DNA of 64,000 nt, taken from Polaribacter huanghezhanensis. Lineage in GTDB: Bacteria > Bacteroidota > Bacteroidia > Flavobacteriales > Flavobacteriaceae. A program made the position numbers and the translations under genes. The DNA is taken from positions 1,736,001 through 1,800,000 of the forward strand of contig NZ_CP128595.1 in NCBI RefSeq assembly GCF_030444335.1, given 5' to 3'. Shown piece by piece: positions 42,044-51,407 of the stretch; the stretch's first letter is position 1, and every line of letters starts with the position of its first letter. The notes under the pieces are model-generated. The model had not been told where the DNA came from and did no database searches. It saw nothing but the letters and a program-made list of their open reading frames with translations.

Positions 42044-42154
42044 ATGAATCAGCAAGAAAAACGTCCTTGGAAAAAAATATACAGTGTTGTGTTGATTGCC
42101 AACTTTGTATATATCATTCTATTTTATTTTATCACTACTTATTTTTCAAATTAA
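42044..42154 (+). CDS. Small 36-aa membrane protein upstream of the symporter
   Basis: The ATG at 42044 opens 36 codons ending in TAA at 42152-42154. The product has a charged head (NQQEKRPWKKIY) and a single hydrophobic span of about 20 residues (SVVLIANFVYIILFYFIT). It is only 11 bp before the sodium:solute symporter start. Small one-span partner proteins occur next to several symporter families; an accessory role is inference. Confidence 0.65.
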   Translation: MNQQEKRPWKKIYSVVLIANFVYIILFYFITTYFSN

Positions 42155-42165
42155 GCACATAAACT

Positions 42166-43839
42166 ATGGAAATTTTAGACTGGATTGTACTTTCTATAAC
42201 TTTATTATTTATTGTGATTTTTGGTGCTTATAAAACAAGAAAAAACACAAGCGTACAAGATTATATAAAAGGAGGAAACGACACAAAATGGTGGACAATT
42301 GGAGTGTCTGTAATGGCAACTCAAGCAAGTGCAATCACTTTCTTATCAACTCCTGGACAAGCATTTCATAGCGGAATGGGATTTGTACAATTTTATTTCG
42401 GTTTGCCAATTGCAATGGTAATTATTTGCTTGGTTTTTATTCCGATTTATCACCGATTAAAAGTCTATACAGCGTACGAATATTTAGAAGGACGCTTCGA
42501 TTTAAAAACAAGAACTTTAGCCGCCATTTTATTTTTAATTCAACGTGGATTGGCAGCCGGAATTACCATTTTTGCTCCGGCAATTATTTTGTCTGCTGTG
42601 TTGGGTTGGGATTTGGTTTCCTTAAATATTATCATCGGAGTTTTGGTGATTATTTACACAGTTTCTGGCGGAACAAAAGCGGTAAATGTGACACAAAAGC
42701 AACAGATGTTTATCATTTTTATTGGAATGTTTGTTGCCTTTTTTATGATCATTGACAAATTACCACAAGATATTTCTTTTACAAAAGCTTTGGATATTGC
42801 AGGTGCAAGCGGAAAAATGAAAGTACTCGATTTTTCGTTTGATTTATCAAATAGATATACAGTTTGGACAGGTTTTTTGGGTGGAACTTTTTTAATGTTG
42901 TCTTATTTTGGTACAGATCAAAGTCAAGTACAACGGTATTTGTCTGGAAAATCAGTAAGAGAAAGTCAGTTAGGATTGTTGTTTAATGGTTTGTTAAAAG
43001 TACCAATGCAATTTTTTATTCTGTTAGTTGGTGTGATGGTTTTTGTATTTTATCAATTTAATGCAGCGCCGTTAAATTTTAATCCGAAAGCAAATGAAGC
43101 GGTTATCAATTCTAAATATGCTGCTGAATATGCTTCGTTAGAAAATCAATACAAAAAGATTGAGAACGATAAAAAAGCATTGGTTTTAGATGGAGTTCAA
43201 GCCAGTGATAAAATTAAAATTAAAGAATTAGAGGTTAAGAGTGTAGCAATTAAAGAACAAGCAAAAGGTGTTATTCATAAAGCAGATGCTTCGGTAGAAA
43301 CCAATGATAAAGATTACGTTTTTATTCATTTTATTTTAAACAATTTACCAAGAGGATTAATTGGTTTGTTATTGGCGGTGATTTTATCTGCGGCAATGTC
43401 ATCAACAGCATCAGAATTAAATGCGTTGGCAAGTACAACTGCAATCGATTTATACAAGCGAAATGTAAAAGAAGAAAAATCTGATGAGCATTATGTAAAA
43501 GCTTCAAAGTGGTTTACGTTAGGTTGGGGAATTCTCGCCATTTTAGTAGCGTGTGTTGCCAATTTGTTTGATAATTTAATTCAGTTGGTAAATATTATTG
43601 GTTCTATTTTTTACGGAAACGTTTTGGGAATATTTTTATTGGCATTTTTCATCAAATTTGTAAAAGGAAACGCCGTATTTATTGCTGCTTTGATAACACA
43701 AGCAATTATTATCGGTGTGTTTTTACTAGATTGGTTGCCATATTTATGGTTAAATTTATTGGGTTGTGTTTTGGTGATGGGAATCGCAATTCTTATACAA
43801 ACTACTCAAAAAAATAAAATGGATGTAGTTACAGTTTAA
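42166..43839 (+). CDS. Sodium:solute symporter family protein
   Basis: The 557-aa protein has about 13-14 hydrophobic segments of the SSS fold, opening with LDWIVLSITLLFIVIFGAYKTRK and including GGTKAVNVTQKQQM. A hydrophilic, helical insert of about 80 residues (about 305-385, rich in Lys and Glu) sits between later membrane segments; a similar loop is known in Bacteroidota members. It imports a solute with Na+; sugar, sialic acid or myo-inositol-type substrates are possible. Its upstream neighbours are the 36-aa membrane protein and a deacetylase that acts on amino sugars. Confidence 0.9.
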   Translation: MEILDWIVLSITLLFIVIFGAYKTRKNTSVQDYIKGGNDTKWWTIGVSVMATQASAITFLSTPGQAFHSGMGFVQFYFGLPIAMVIICLVFIPIYHRLKVYTAYEYLEGRFDLKTRTLAAILFLIQRGLAAGITIFAPAIILSAVLGWDLVSLNIIIGVLVIIYTVSGGTKAVNVTQKQQMFIIFIGMFVAFFMIIDKLPQDISFTKALDIAGASGKMKVLDFSFDLSNRYTVWTGFLGGTFLMLSYFGTDQSQVQRYLSGKSVRESQLGLLFNGLLKVPMQFFILLVGVMVFVFYQFNAAPLNFNPKANEAVINSKYAAEYASLENQYKKIENDKKALVLDGVQASDKIKIKELEVKSVAIKEQAKGVIHKADASVETNDKDYVFIHFILNNLPRGLIGLLLAVILSAAMSSTASELNALASTTAIDLYKRNVKEEKSDEHYVKASKWFTLGWGILAILVACVANLFDNLIQLVNIIGSIFYGNVLGIFLLAFFIKFVKGNAVFIAALITQAIIIGVFLLDWLPYLWLNLLGCVLVMGIAILIQTTQKNKMDVVTV

Positions 43840-43849
43840 AATGATACAA

Positions 43850-45052
43850 CTATTCCGTCATTCTAAATTTAATGACAAAAGAAGACAGAATTGTGATCAT
43901 TCCGATGGAAATAATTGCATCTTCAATTCCCCAAACATCAGCAATGATTCCTGATAAAATAGCGCCAATTGCATAGCCTAAATCGCGCCATAATCTGAAA
44001 ACACCAATGCTTTCTGCGCGTTGTGTTGGAGTAGTTGTTGCAGCAATTGCGGATAAAAATGTTGGATACACCAACGCAGTTCCAAATCCTAAAATAGCAG
44101 CAATAAAAACCAAACTTAAAAAATTGGTTGTGTACACGATAAAAATAATTGCAATTCCTTGCAATAACATTCCCCAAAACAACATCTTCTTTTTAGAATA
44201 AAGGTCAGACATTTTTCCTGTAAATAATTGTCCGATTCCCCAAACAGAAGGATACACAGCGGCAACAATTCCAATGCTTTTGGTGTCGAATTGCAAACTG
44301 ATTAACAAAATGGGCAATAAACCCCAAATCATTCCATCATTTAAATTATTCACCAAACCAGCTTGCGTAATTGCGCTTAAATTTTTATTCTTAAAAGTGG
44401 TTTCTAAAAACACATTATCTAACTTTTTTGTGGTATCTATTTTTTGTTCTTGATTCACAAATTTTCGCGTGTCTTTTACAAACAAAATAGATAGCAATAA
44501 TCCAACAATAGAAATTCCAATTCCGATATAAAAAGGATATGGAGTTATGCCGTATTTCTGCGCTACAATTCCGGTTAAAAATGCCACAATTCCGACTGCA
44601 AAATAACCAGCAAATTCGTTAATTCCCATTGCCAAACCTCGGTCTTTTTCGCCGACCAAATCAATCTTCATAACCACAGTACTGCTCCAAGTTAATCCTT
44701 GATTGATTCCCAATAAAATATTGGCAAAAATCACCCAATTCCAATGTGCAGCATTCATCAAAATAAAAGGAATGGGAATTGCGAACAACCAACCTAAAAT
44801 CAATAAGTTTTTTCGTCCGTATTTGTTGGCTAATTTTCCTGTAAAATAATTGGTAATTGCTTTAGTAATTCCGAATGCAATAATAAAAGAAAGAATGGCC
44901 GTTTTAGAAGCGATGCCAAACTCGAGTTCTGCAAATTTTGGAAAAATGCTGCGTTCTAAACCAACCATTCCGCCCACAAATGCATTGACAATTACCAAAA
45001 TGGTAAACTGAACCCAATTTTCTTTTAATCCTAGTGTTGGTTTTTTGTTCAT
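43850..45052 (-). CDS. Major facilitator superfamily transporter
   Basis: A 400-aa protein with 12 predicted membrane segments and the MFS loop motif GKLANKYGRKNLL between segments 2 and 3, repeated in diverged form as GKMSDLYSKKKML in the second half. The start codon overlaps the stop of the upstream GNAT-like gene by four bases, so the three genes 47039 to 43850 form one transcript. The substrate is unknown. Confidence 0.88.
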   Translation of the reverse strand: MNKKPTLGLKENWVQFTILVIVNAFVGGMVGLERSIFPKFAELEFGIASKTAILSFIIAFGITKAITNYFTGKLANKYGRKNLLILGWLFAIPIPFILMNAAHWNWVIFANILLGINQGLTWSSTVVMKIDLVGEKDRGLAMGINEFAGYFAVGIVAFLTGIVAQKYGITPYPFYIGIGISIVGLLLSILFVKDTRKFVNQEQKIDTTKKLDNVFLETTFKNKNLSAITQAGLVNNLNDGMIWGLLPILLISLQFDTKSIGIVAAVYPSVWGIGQLFTGKMSDLYSKKKMLFWGMLLQGIAIIFIVYTTNFLSLVFIAAILGFGTALVYPTFLSAIAATTTPTQRAESIGVFRLWRDLGYAIGAILSGIIADVWGIEDAIISIGMITILSSFVIKFRMTE

Positions 45053-46167
45053 AAAGCTTTTTCGAAAATTCGATATTTTTTGTAAATTTCATGATTCATG
45101 CGTTCGTAAGTTGAGCGCATTTGTGTATTTTCTTCCATTGTTAAATGACTGTCCATCACTTTTAAATTTCCTTTTCTGGCAGCATCAAATAAAGCAACTG
45201 CCATTAAAGCATCCAAACCAAAATTTCGAATATTTTGTTTTACACAACCCAATAACATATCTAGTTGTATTGCGGTTTTTAACGCTTTTAAAATATGGAT
45301 AAATCCGAAAGGTAACAATCTTCCGTTGGCTTTTTTAAAACCTTTACTGATGTTTGGCATTGCTACAACAAATGCAACCACAACATCATTTTTATCTTTT
45401 ACCAGTTTGATGTAATTCGGATTTAACAAGGGTAAAAAACGATCAGAAAATTCTTTTGCTTCTCTATCATCTAAAGGCGCAAACCCGTAAATATCTGTAT
45501 ACGTTTCGTTGATTAAATCGAAGACTGTTTTTACATAAGGTTTTATTTCTGATGATTTTGTAAACGCTACAATTTTAAAACCTCTAGATTGTACGCGTTC
45601 TGCAATTTTAAGATAGATTTCCGGTGTTTTTTCTTCTAATTGAATTCGATATTGAAACAAATCGATTTTCTTTTGATAGCCATTCCTTTCTGTGTGAGAA
45701 ATCATGTATTCAAAACTACAATTGGTAACCATTACTGTCATCGGATCTTCAAATCCTTCCAATAAAAAACCTTGCGGATCTTTATCAGAAAAACCTAACG
45801 GACCCACAATGTTGTCCATGTTTTTTTCTTTTCCCCAAATTTCAATGGCTTCAAGTAACTTGTCAAAAACTTCGGCGTCATCATAACATTCTAAATAACA
45901 AAAGCGAGCATTTTTTTCATTATTTCCGGTGTTGTAAGCGTGATTGATAATTCCCATAATTCGCCCAACAACTTCATTGTTTTTAGTTGCTAAATACATG
46001 ATGGTATCGCAATGTTCAAAAGAATGATTTTTCTTTTTATCAAACACTTTAAATTCATCTGTGACTAATGGTGGCAACCATTCTTTGTGGTTTTTATGAA
46101 TTTTATAAGGTAGTTTTATAAAGGTTCTTAAATCTTTATAGTTTGTAACTTCTCTAAGATGAATCAT
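45049..46167 (-). CDS. GNAT-superfamily-like protein of unknown substrate
   Basis: A 372-aa soluble protein. The N-terminal half has a degenerate acetyltransferase-like fold (YKIHKNHKEWLPPL, TKNNEVVGRIMGIIN), and a second GNAT-like half includes VVAFVVAMPNISKGFKKANGRLL. Similar proteins in Bacteroidota are annotated only as N-acetyltransferase-like. It overlaps the genes on both sides by four bases, between PAP2 phosphatase (upstream) and MFS transporter (downstream); a shared role in lipid or metabolite modification is inference. Confidence 0.75.
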   Translation of the reverse strand: MIHLREVTNYKDLRTFIKLPYKIHKNHKEWLPPLVTDEFKVFDKKKNHSFEHCDTIMYLATKNNEVVGRIMGIINHAYNTGNNEKNARFCYLECYDDAEVFDKLLEAIEIWGKEKNMDNIVGPLGFSDKDPQGFLLEGFEDPMTVMVTNCSFEYMISHTERNGYQKKIDLFQYRIQLEEKTPEIYLKIAERVQSRGFKIVAFTKSSEIKPYVKTVFDLINETYTDIYGFAPLDDREAKEFSDRFLPLLNPNYIKLVKDKNDVVVAFVVAMPNISKGFKKANGRLLPFGFIHILKALKTAIQLDMLLGCVKQNIRNFGLDALMAVALFDAARKGNLKVMDSHLTMEENTQMRSTYERMNHEIYKKYRIFEKAL

Positions 46168-47039
46168 AAATTTAGTTTGTAAAGATTCTTTTTTTTGAAT
46201 TGATAATGATACGTAAAATCTGCCAAATACAAGATAATTGGTGCAATTAAAAAACCAGCAATTGTATCAACAGCATAATGTGCTTTTATGTAAACAGTTG
46301 ATAAAATTAAAAGGAAAGTTATAGGTAAACAGATTTTAAAAAATAACGGCAAGGTTTTTCTAGCTATTAACAAAATTACTACGGTAACACCAACATGTGA
46401 ACTCGGAAAAGCACCCGTTGGTTGTTCTGCATTAGCTTGAATTATATGCATTATTTTTTGAAAAATAAAGCCGTTTGTTGGAACAGCTCTTTCTGATATA
46501 TCGAAATAAAATTGTGGTCCTGCAGAAGGAAATAATGCGAAAATAAAATAGAAGCATAATAACGAGAAAGTGACTTTATATATGCTTTCAATGAATGATT
46601 TTTTTCTTTTAAAATACATGATAAGTACAAATCCTAAAATGATAAAATAAAATGAAAAATACCCGAAATACATTAATTCTGTAACAAATGAATTTGAGAA
46701 ATATTTTACAAATTCTAGACTTGGCTGAAAACCAAAAATCCACTCATCTAATTGAATGAATAATGGATCTAAATTATTAAAAAATAGTTTGTTGTAATGT
46801 ACCGTTTCTGTGTAAAAATAACCTGCAAATAAAACTGGATAGCTATTTCTAAACAATGTAAATAATGCAGATTTCACAATCGGATTTAAAAAAATAAAAC
46901 CCAAACTTATTGCAGAAATAATTCCTCTAATTACTAATAATTCAGCTACATTTTCGGTTTGATTCCAAGAGCAAACTAATAAAATGCTTGTAATTAAAAG
47001 AAAACCTAAAAAAAGGAAATCTATGCGTTTTAGTTTCAT
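46164..47039 (-). CDS. PAP2 family membrane phosphatase
   Basis: A 291-aa protein with about six membrane segments. The PAP2 signature is present: GAFPSSHVGVTVVILL (second motif, catalytic His) and KAHYAVDTIAGFL (third motif). The first motif (usually KxxxxxxRP) is not obvious, which suggests the Aur1/Ipt1-like inositolphosphotransferase subgroup. It acts on a lipid phosphate in the membrane. It is the first gene of an overlapping three-gene unit. Confidence 0.85.
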   Translation of the reverse strand: MKLKRIDFLFLGFLLITSILLVCSWNQTENVAELLVIRGIISAISLGFIFLNPIVKSALFTLFRNSYPVLFAGYFYTETVHYNKLFFNNLDPLFIQLDEWIFGFQPSLEFVKYFSNSFVTELMYFGYFSFYFIILGFVLIMYFKRKKSFIESIYKVTFSLLCFYFIFALFPSAGPQFYFDISERAVPTNGFIFQKIMHIIQANAEQPTGAFPSSHVGVTVVILLIARKTLPLFFKICLPITFLLILSTVYIKAHYAVDTIAGFLIAPIILYLADFTYHYQFKKKNLYKLNL

Positions 47040-47136
47040 TTATTTTTTTTAATGTCTAGAAAAATATTTTTTACAAAAAGGGATATTTATTATTTCAATA
47101 AATATACTAAAACAAGCAAGTAAAAGTTTATACTCT

Positions 47137-48777
47137 TTAATAATATTTTTTTTTTCTTAAATAATTAAAAATAACACCAAAAATAGCTAACAAAACTAAA
47201 GGTAAAACAACATTAAAAAACTGCCAGAAAGAACGTTCTTCAAAAGCTTTTTGTTTGTTCAATAGATTAATTTTAAGTGATTTATTTCTTAGGTTGATTA
47301 AGCCATCATCATCTAATAAATAATCTACTGCATTTAATAAAAACTCTTTGTTTCCAAAGGTTTCTTGTGTCCACTTATCGGTTGATAAATCGTAGGGCTG
47401 GTTTTTTAAAACTTGATTTTTTGCGATATCTCCATCAGCAATTACAACCATTTTATTCGGAGTACTTTCCTTTTTATAAAGCGATGTTTTAAAAGGTTTA
47501 ATTCGGTCTTTATAAGCAGATTTAAAATCGCCTTCTAACAACACGGCAGTTAATTGTTTTCCGCTTTTATATTCGTTTGGATTTTGGTTATTAGCAATGC
47601 TTTTTAATTCTACAAAATTTGGTGTTCCCATTTTTGCAGATAATAATGATGTTGCTAATAAAGGCGTTTTTTTAATATTGTTTTTTAACGTGTCAATTTG
47701 AGTTGTAAACTGTAAACGAACTGGACGAATATTTTTTGTAATCGGATGATTTGGATTTCCGTTTACCAACGGATGAAAATCCCAAGGTAAATATTGAAAC
47801 TGCGTTTTGTTGCCAACATTTCCGGTTGCTAACGGAATTTTAGCAGCATACATATCTTTAATAATTGTGGTGTTAATTCTCACTCCGTACGCAAATAATA
47901 AATCGGTTAAATTTAAATCTCTTGGATACGCAAGCATTTTTCCTGTTTGCAATAAACTGTCTTGATCTGCTTGCACATTGTCAATCATCCACAATGTTTT
48001 TCCGCCATTTGTAATAAATTGATCGAGCGTTAATTTTTCATTATCAGAAAATTTAATGGTTGGTTTTGCAATAATTGCCAAATCGAAACTCGTTAAATCT
48101 TTTAATGTTTTTTGTGGATTTGTCAACACAGAATCCAACGTAAATTTCGCCAAACTATATTTGGATGCAACGTCTTTTAGAAAGCTATATACATAAATAT
48201 CTTCTAATTCTCCATTTCCAGAGATAACAGCGATTTTTTGTTTACTTTTTCGGTTGATGTTTTTAATGGCACTGGCGAAAGAAAATTCTAAGTTTTCAAC
48301 CGCGTTTTGCAATTGTTCGTCTTGTGAATTTGCGTTAGAACTCGGCAATAAATTTACCAAATTGGTTTTATTTTGATAGGAAATTTCTGCCCAAGGAAAT
48401 ATAATTGCTTCCGATAATTTCCCGTCTTCTTCAACAGTTAATCTACTTGGAGTCAATCCTTTTTTGATTAATTCTTCTCTAAACGTATCTGGATTGATAA
48501 ACTGAATTCTAATATTAGAATTTACCGCTCTTAATTCTTCTAAAAACTGTTTTGTTTCAATTTGTAAACGCTTAAATTCCGCAGGAAAATCACCTTCTAA
48601 ATACACTTTTACATTTAAAACATTGTCAACAGAATGTACAATAGATTTTGTTGTGTTTGTAAGCGTGTAGCGTTTGTCTTGCGTTAAATCGAAACGTTTG
48701 TAATATTGATTTCCGAAGAAGTTTATCAACAGTAAACCAAGTACTAATTTTGCGATAAATTTTAAATTCTTAGACAT
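47137..48777 (-). CDS. gldG: Gliding-motility ABC transporter substrate-binding protein GldG
   Basis: The 546-aa protein has one N-terminal membrane segment (about 5-24, with the motif LGLLLINFFGNQYYKRFDLT), a large periplasmic ABC-type uncharacterised-transporter domain (about 25-515) with YTLTNTTKSI and WMIDNVQ segments, and a C-terminal membrane segment near 520-540. GldG works with GldF and the GldA ATPase in gliding motility of flavobacteria. It overlaps gldF by 8 bp. gldA is not adjacent. Confidence 0.95.
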   Translation of the reverse strand: MSKNLKFIAKLVLGLLLINFFGNQYYKRFDLTQDKRYTLTNTTKSIVHSVDNVLNVKVYLEGDFPAEFKRLQIETKQFLEELRAVNSNIRIQFINPDTFREELIKKGLTPSRLTVEEDGKLSEAIIFPWAEISYQNKTNLVNLLPSSNANSQDEQLQNAVENLEFSFASAIKNINRKSKQKIAVISGNGELEDIYVYSFLKDVASKYSLAKFTLDSVLTNPQKTLKDLTSFDLAIIAKPTIKFSDNEKLTLDQFITNGGKTLWMIDNVQADQDSLLQTGKMLAYPRDLNLTDLLFAYGVRINTTIIKDMYAAKIPLATGNVGNKTQFQYLPWDFHPLVNGNPNHPITKNIRPVRLQFTTQIDTLKNNIKKTPLLATSLLSAKMGTPNFVELKSIANNQNPNEYKSGKQLTAVLLEGDFKSAYKDRIKPFKTSLYKKESTPNKMVVIADGDIAKNQVLKNQPYDLSTDKWTQETFGNKEFLLNAVDYLLDDDGLINLRNKSLKINLLNKQKAFEERSFWQFFNVVLPLVLLAIFGVIFNYLRKKKYY

Positions 48778-49489
48778 TACGTAACTGATTTTTAGTTAGT
48801 AATAAAAAGAAAACGCTGACAGAAATAAAGTACAAAACATCTCTGGTGTCAATCACTCCGCGACTGATACTTTTAAAATGTTCGTTGATTCCTAATAACT
48901 GAATGGTATAACTATTGGATGGAAAGATTCCTGCAATGGCATCAAATCCGTAGAATAAAAAGAACGTGATAAAAACGCCTAAAATAAATGCTACAATTTG
49001 ATTTTTAGAAAATGTTGAGGTAAATAATCCAACAGAAGTGTAGGTTGCGGCTAAAAATAACAAACCAATGTACGAACCAATGGTGCTTCCTAAATCGATA
49101 TTTCCAACTGGATTTCCTAACTGAATAATTGTATACACATAGGTCAATGTTGGCGCTAAAGCAACCACAATTAATAGGAGCGAAGCAGTAAATTTGCCCA
49201 ATACAATTTGCCAATCAGAAATTGGTTTTGTTCGCAGTGTTTCTATGGTTCCTGCATTTAATTCGTCGGCAAAACTTTTCATTGTTATTGCCGGAATTAA
49301 GAATAATAAAATCCAAGGTGCTAATAAAAAGAAGCTATTTAAATCTGCAAAACCAGCATTTAAAATATTGGTATCGTCTTTAAAAACCCATAAAAACAAT
49401 CCGTTTACCAACAAGAAAACTCCGATTACTAAATAAGCAATTGGCGAAGCAAAAAATAAATTGAATTCTTTTCTAAGGATTGGAAACAT
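48770..49489 (-). CDS. gldF: Gliding-motility ABC transporter permease GldF
   Basis: A 239-aa ABC-2-type permease with about six membrane segments, opening with MFPILRKEFNLFFASPIAYL and containing TMKSFADELNAGTIETLRTKPI, the conserved cytoplasmic coupling region. It forms the membrane channel with GldG and GldA. It is the first gene of the gldFG pair and starts 1 bp after the end of the GNAT gene, so that gene may belong to the same transcript. Confidence 0.95.
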   Translation of the reverse strand: MFPILRKEFNLFFASPIAYLVIGVFLLVNGLFLWVFKDDTNILNAGFADLNSFFLLAPWILLFLIPAITMKSFADELNAGTIETLRTKPISDWQIVLGKFTASLLLIVVALAPTLTYVYTIIQLGNPVGNIDLGSTIGSYIGLLFLAATYTSVGLFTSTFSKNQIVAFILGVFITFFLFYGFDAIAGIFPSNSYTIQLLGINEHFKSISRGVIDTRDVLYFISVSVFFLLLTKNQLRNV

Positions 49490-49490
49490 A

Positions 49491-50027
49491 TTATTGATTT
49501 ATTTCGAGACGAAAAATACGATTATTTTCAAAACCTTCATCTCTTCTTTTTGGTTGAAAAACAAAATGGTGTTTCTCTAACAACGCAATTGATGCTTTAT
49601 TATTTTGATGCGTAAATGCTTCTATTATTTTTAATTGCAAGGTAGCTTTTCCAAACTTTAAAACGACTTGCATCGCTTCATTCATAAAACCTTTTCGATG
49701 AAATGTTGGATGTAATTCGTACCCAATTTCTGCATAATTATCATCCAACGAAATTTTATGAAATACAATTGTTCCGATCACTTGGTTGGTTTCGTTGAGT
49801 TCCATTGTCCAAAAAATACGATTTTCTTTTTTAAATTCTTGCTGACAAACAGCAATAAACTCAGTTGCTTCTTCAGTATTTTTAGGTGTTTTTCTAGTGA
49901 TTAATTTGTTGATTTCTGTATTAGATCTCAGTTTAAAAACAGCATCAGCATCATCATCATTTAATTGTCTTAACAACAATCGTTCTGTGTTTATTTCTGG
50001 AAAATCTGTAAAAGAAAATGACTTCAT
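49491..50027 (-). CDS. GNAT family N-acetyltransferase (RimJ/RimL type)
   Basis: A 178-aa protein with the typical INTERLLLRQLNDDDADAVFKLR opening and acetyl-CoA-binding region ELHPTFHRKGFMNEAMQVVLKFG. RimJ-like enzymes acetylate N-termini or small amines; the substrate is unknown. It is directly upstream of gldF. Confidence 0.88.
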   Translation of the reverse strand: MKSFSFTDFPEINTERLLLRQLNDDDADAVFKLRSNTEINKLITRKTPKNTEEATEFIAVCQQEFKKENRIFWTMELNETNQVIGTIVFHKISLDDNYAEIGYELHPTFHRKGFMNEAMQVVLKFGKATLQLKIIEAFTHQNNKASIALLEKHHFVFQPKRRDEGFENNRIFRLEINQ

Positions 50028-50086
50028 TAATAACTGTTCATTCTTAATTGATAACTAATAACTGAAAATAGATAACTGATAATTGT

Positions 50087-50383
50087 TTACGGTAAACTCA
50101 TCGTTTTATCAACACTCCACGCCTCTGGTTTTGTATTAAATAAAGCTTTGGTTTTTGCCCAAACGACTTTAAACAACTCAGAATTTCTGTAATTCTCTAA
50201 ATCTTGTTCGGTTTCCCAATAACTATACGTAAAGAAAATACTTGGATCCTTTTTATCGCGATACAATTCTAATAATTGACAACCGTTATTGCTTCTTATT
50301 TTTTCTTTTTTGCTTTCAAAAATCTCTAAAAATACCGTTACATTTTCTTCGTGAAACCCCATTTTTACAATTCTAACAAACAT
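50087..50383 (-). CDS. Antibiotic-biosynthesis-monooxygenase (ABM) domain protein
   Basis: A 98-aa single-domain protein with the ferredoxin-like ABM fold: MFVRIVKMGFHEENVTVFLE, CQLLELYRDKKDPSIFFTYSYWETEQDLENYR. Members are heme-degrading or quinol monooxygenases or have no known substrate. It is 17 bp after the SAM-adenosyltransferase gene start region on the same strand, so they are probably co-transcribed. The 60-bp gap to the GNAT gene is made of TAACTGATAATTG-like repeats. Confidence 0.82.
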   Translation of the reverse strand: MFVRIVKMGFHEENVTVFLEIFESKKEKIRSNNGCQLLELYRDKKDPSIFFTYSYWETEQDLENYRNSELFKVVWAKTKALFNTKPEAWSVDKTMSLP

Positions 50384-50399
50384 TTTTATTTTTTGAAAA

Positions 50400-51230
50400 T
50401 TAATAAAATTCTACCATTACAGTATCTCTGTAATCTAAACCTAACAAAGAAGAAGCGCCACCAACGCTATTTAAATTACTTCTGTAAATAGCAATTTCTA
50501 AAAATCCGGCTGAATTAAAAATAGCTAATCTTTCACCATCATAATGATTTCTATTTTCATCAATTTCGTAATTGACAATATCATTGTATTTATTGTTGAT
50601 TTTATCAAAAGTATAACGTCTTGCAATTACTCTGTGATTTCTTCCTTTGCCAATTTCTGTAAAAAGTTTTTCGCTAATATTGCTGATGACATTTCCGTAG
50701 TTATCAATATAAATGACGCTTCCAATAATCTGAGTTTCATTTGAATTGATTTTAGGCTGAATTTCAGTCATTTTTTTATAGGTCTGAATCTCTTTTCCGA
50801 TGACGCCTAAACTTCCGCCACGAGCGATAAAACAAGCAACTTGAACAAAAACATCTAACACAGGGAAACTACTTTCTACACGATCGTGAATGTTGATTTC
50901 TACAATTTGTGTTGGATTGATTTCTGAAGCAATCATAGAAATGATTCCGTTGTCTGGACAAATAAAATAATGATTGTCTAGTAAAATTGCAATGTGTTTG
51001 TTTTCTGGACTCAACTCCGCATCTACACCCACAATATGAATGCTTTTATCAGGAAAACTTTTATAAGAATTTTTTAAAATATACGCAGTTTCTGTAATGC
51101 TAAACGGAGTAATTTCGTGGGTAATGTCTACAATTCTAGCATCGGGCAATTCTGAGTAGATCGCACCTTTTACAGCACCTACAAAATGATCTTTAGTTCC
51201 GAAATCTGTTGTTAAAGTTATTAAAGACAT
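50400..51230 (-). CDS. S-adenosyl-L-methionine hydroxide adenosyltransferase family protein
   Basis: The 276-aa protein matches the DUF62/SAM hydroxide adenosyltransferase family, related to fluorinase and chlorinase. It has LTTDFGTKDHFVGAVKGAIY with Asp9, VGVDAELSPENKHIAI, and the second-domain pattern GSVIYIDNYGNVISNI. It converts SAM and water to adenosine and methionine; halide use is unlikely for this branch but cannot be excluded without structure. A TAnnTTTG box (TAGCTTTG at 51281-51288, minus strand) lies upstream. Confidence 0.9.
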   Translation of the reverse strand: MSLITLTTDFGTKDHFVGAVKGAIYSELPDARIVDITHEITPFSITETAYILKNSYKSFPDKSIHIVGVDAELSPENKHIAILLDNHYFICPDNGIISMIASEINPTQIVEINIHDRVESSFPVLDVFVQVACFIARGGSLGVIGKEIQTYKKMTEIQPKINSNETQIIGSVIYIDNYGNVISNISEKLFTEIGKGRNHRVIARRYTFDKINNKYNDIVNYEIDENRNHYDGERLAIFNSAGFLEIAIYRSNLNSVGGASSLLGLDYRDTVMVEFY

Positions 51231-51280
51231 GTAAAAATCACCTGTTGATTAGTTGTTTAAAAAAACATAAAAATTTTACA

Positions 51281-51288
51281 CAAAGCTA
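51281..51288 (-). promoter_or_regulatory. Candidate -7 box of the SAM adenosyltransferase gene
   Basis: TAGCTTTG on the minus strand fits TAnnTTTG, 50 nt before the ATG at 51230. No matching TTG at -33 was seen. Confidence 0.4.
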
Positions 51289-51407
51289 ATCAATTCTAAT
51301 TTTTTATCCGTAATTTTCTTGTATAAAAAGTAGATAGATTTTATCTCATTTTATTTTATGTAATTAATTTCAATTCACAGATTGTTAACCTATTAAAATA
51401 GAATCAT

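Noticed and set aside
43080-43320. Insertion or frameshift in the symporter
   Set aside because: The hydrophilic segment keeps frame and is similar in kind to loops known in Bacteroidota members of the family.
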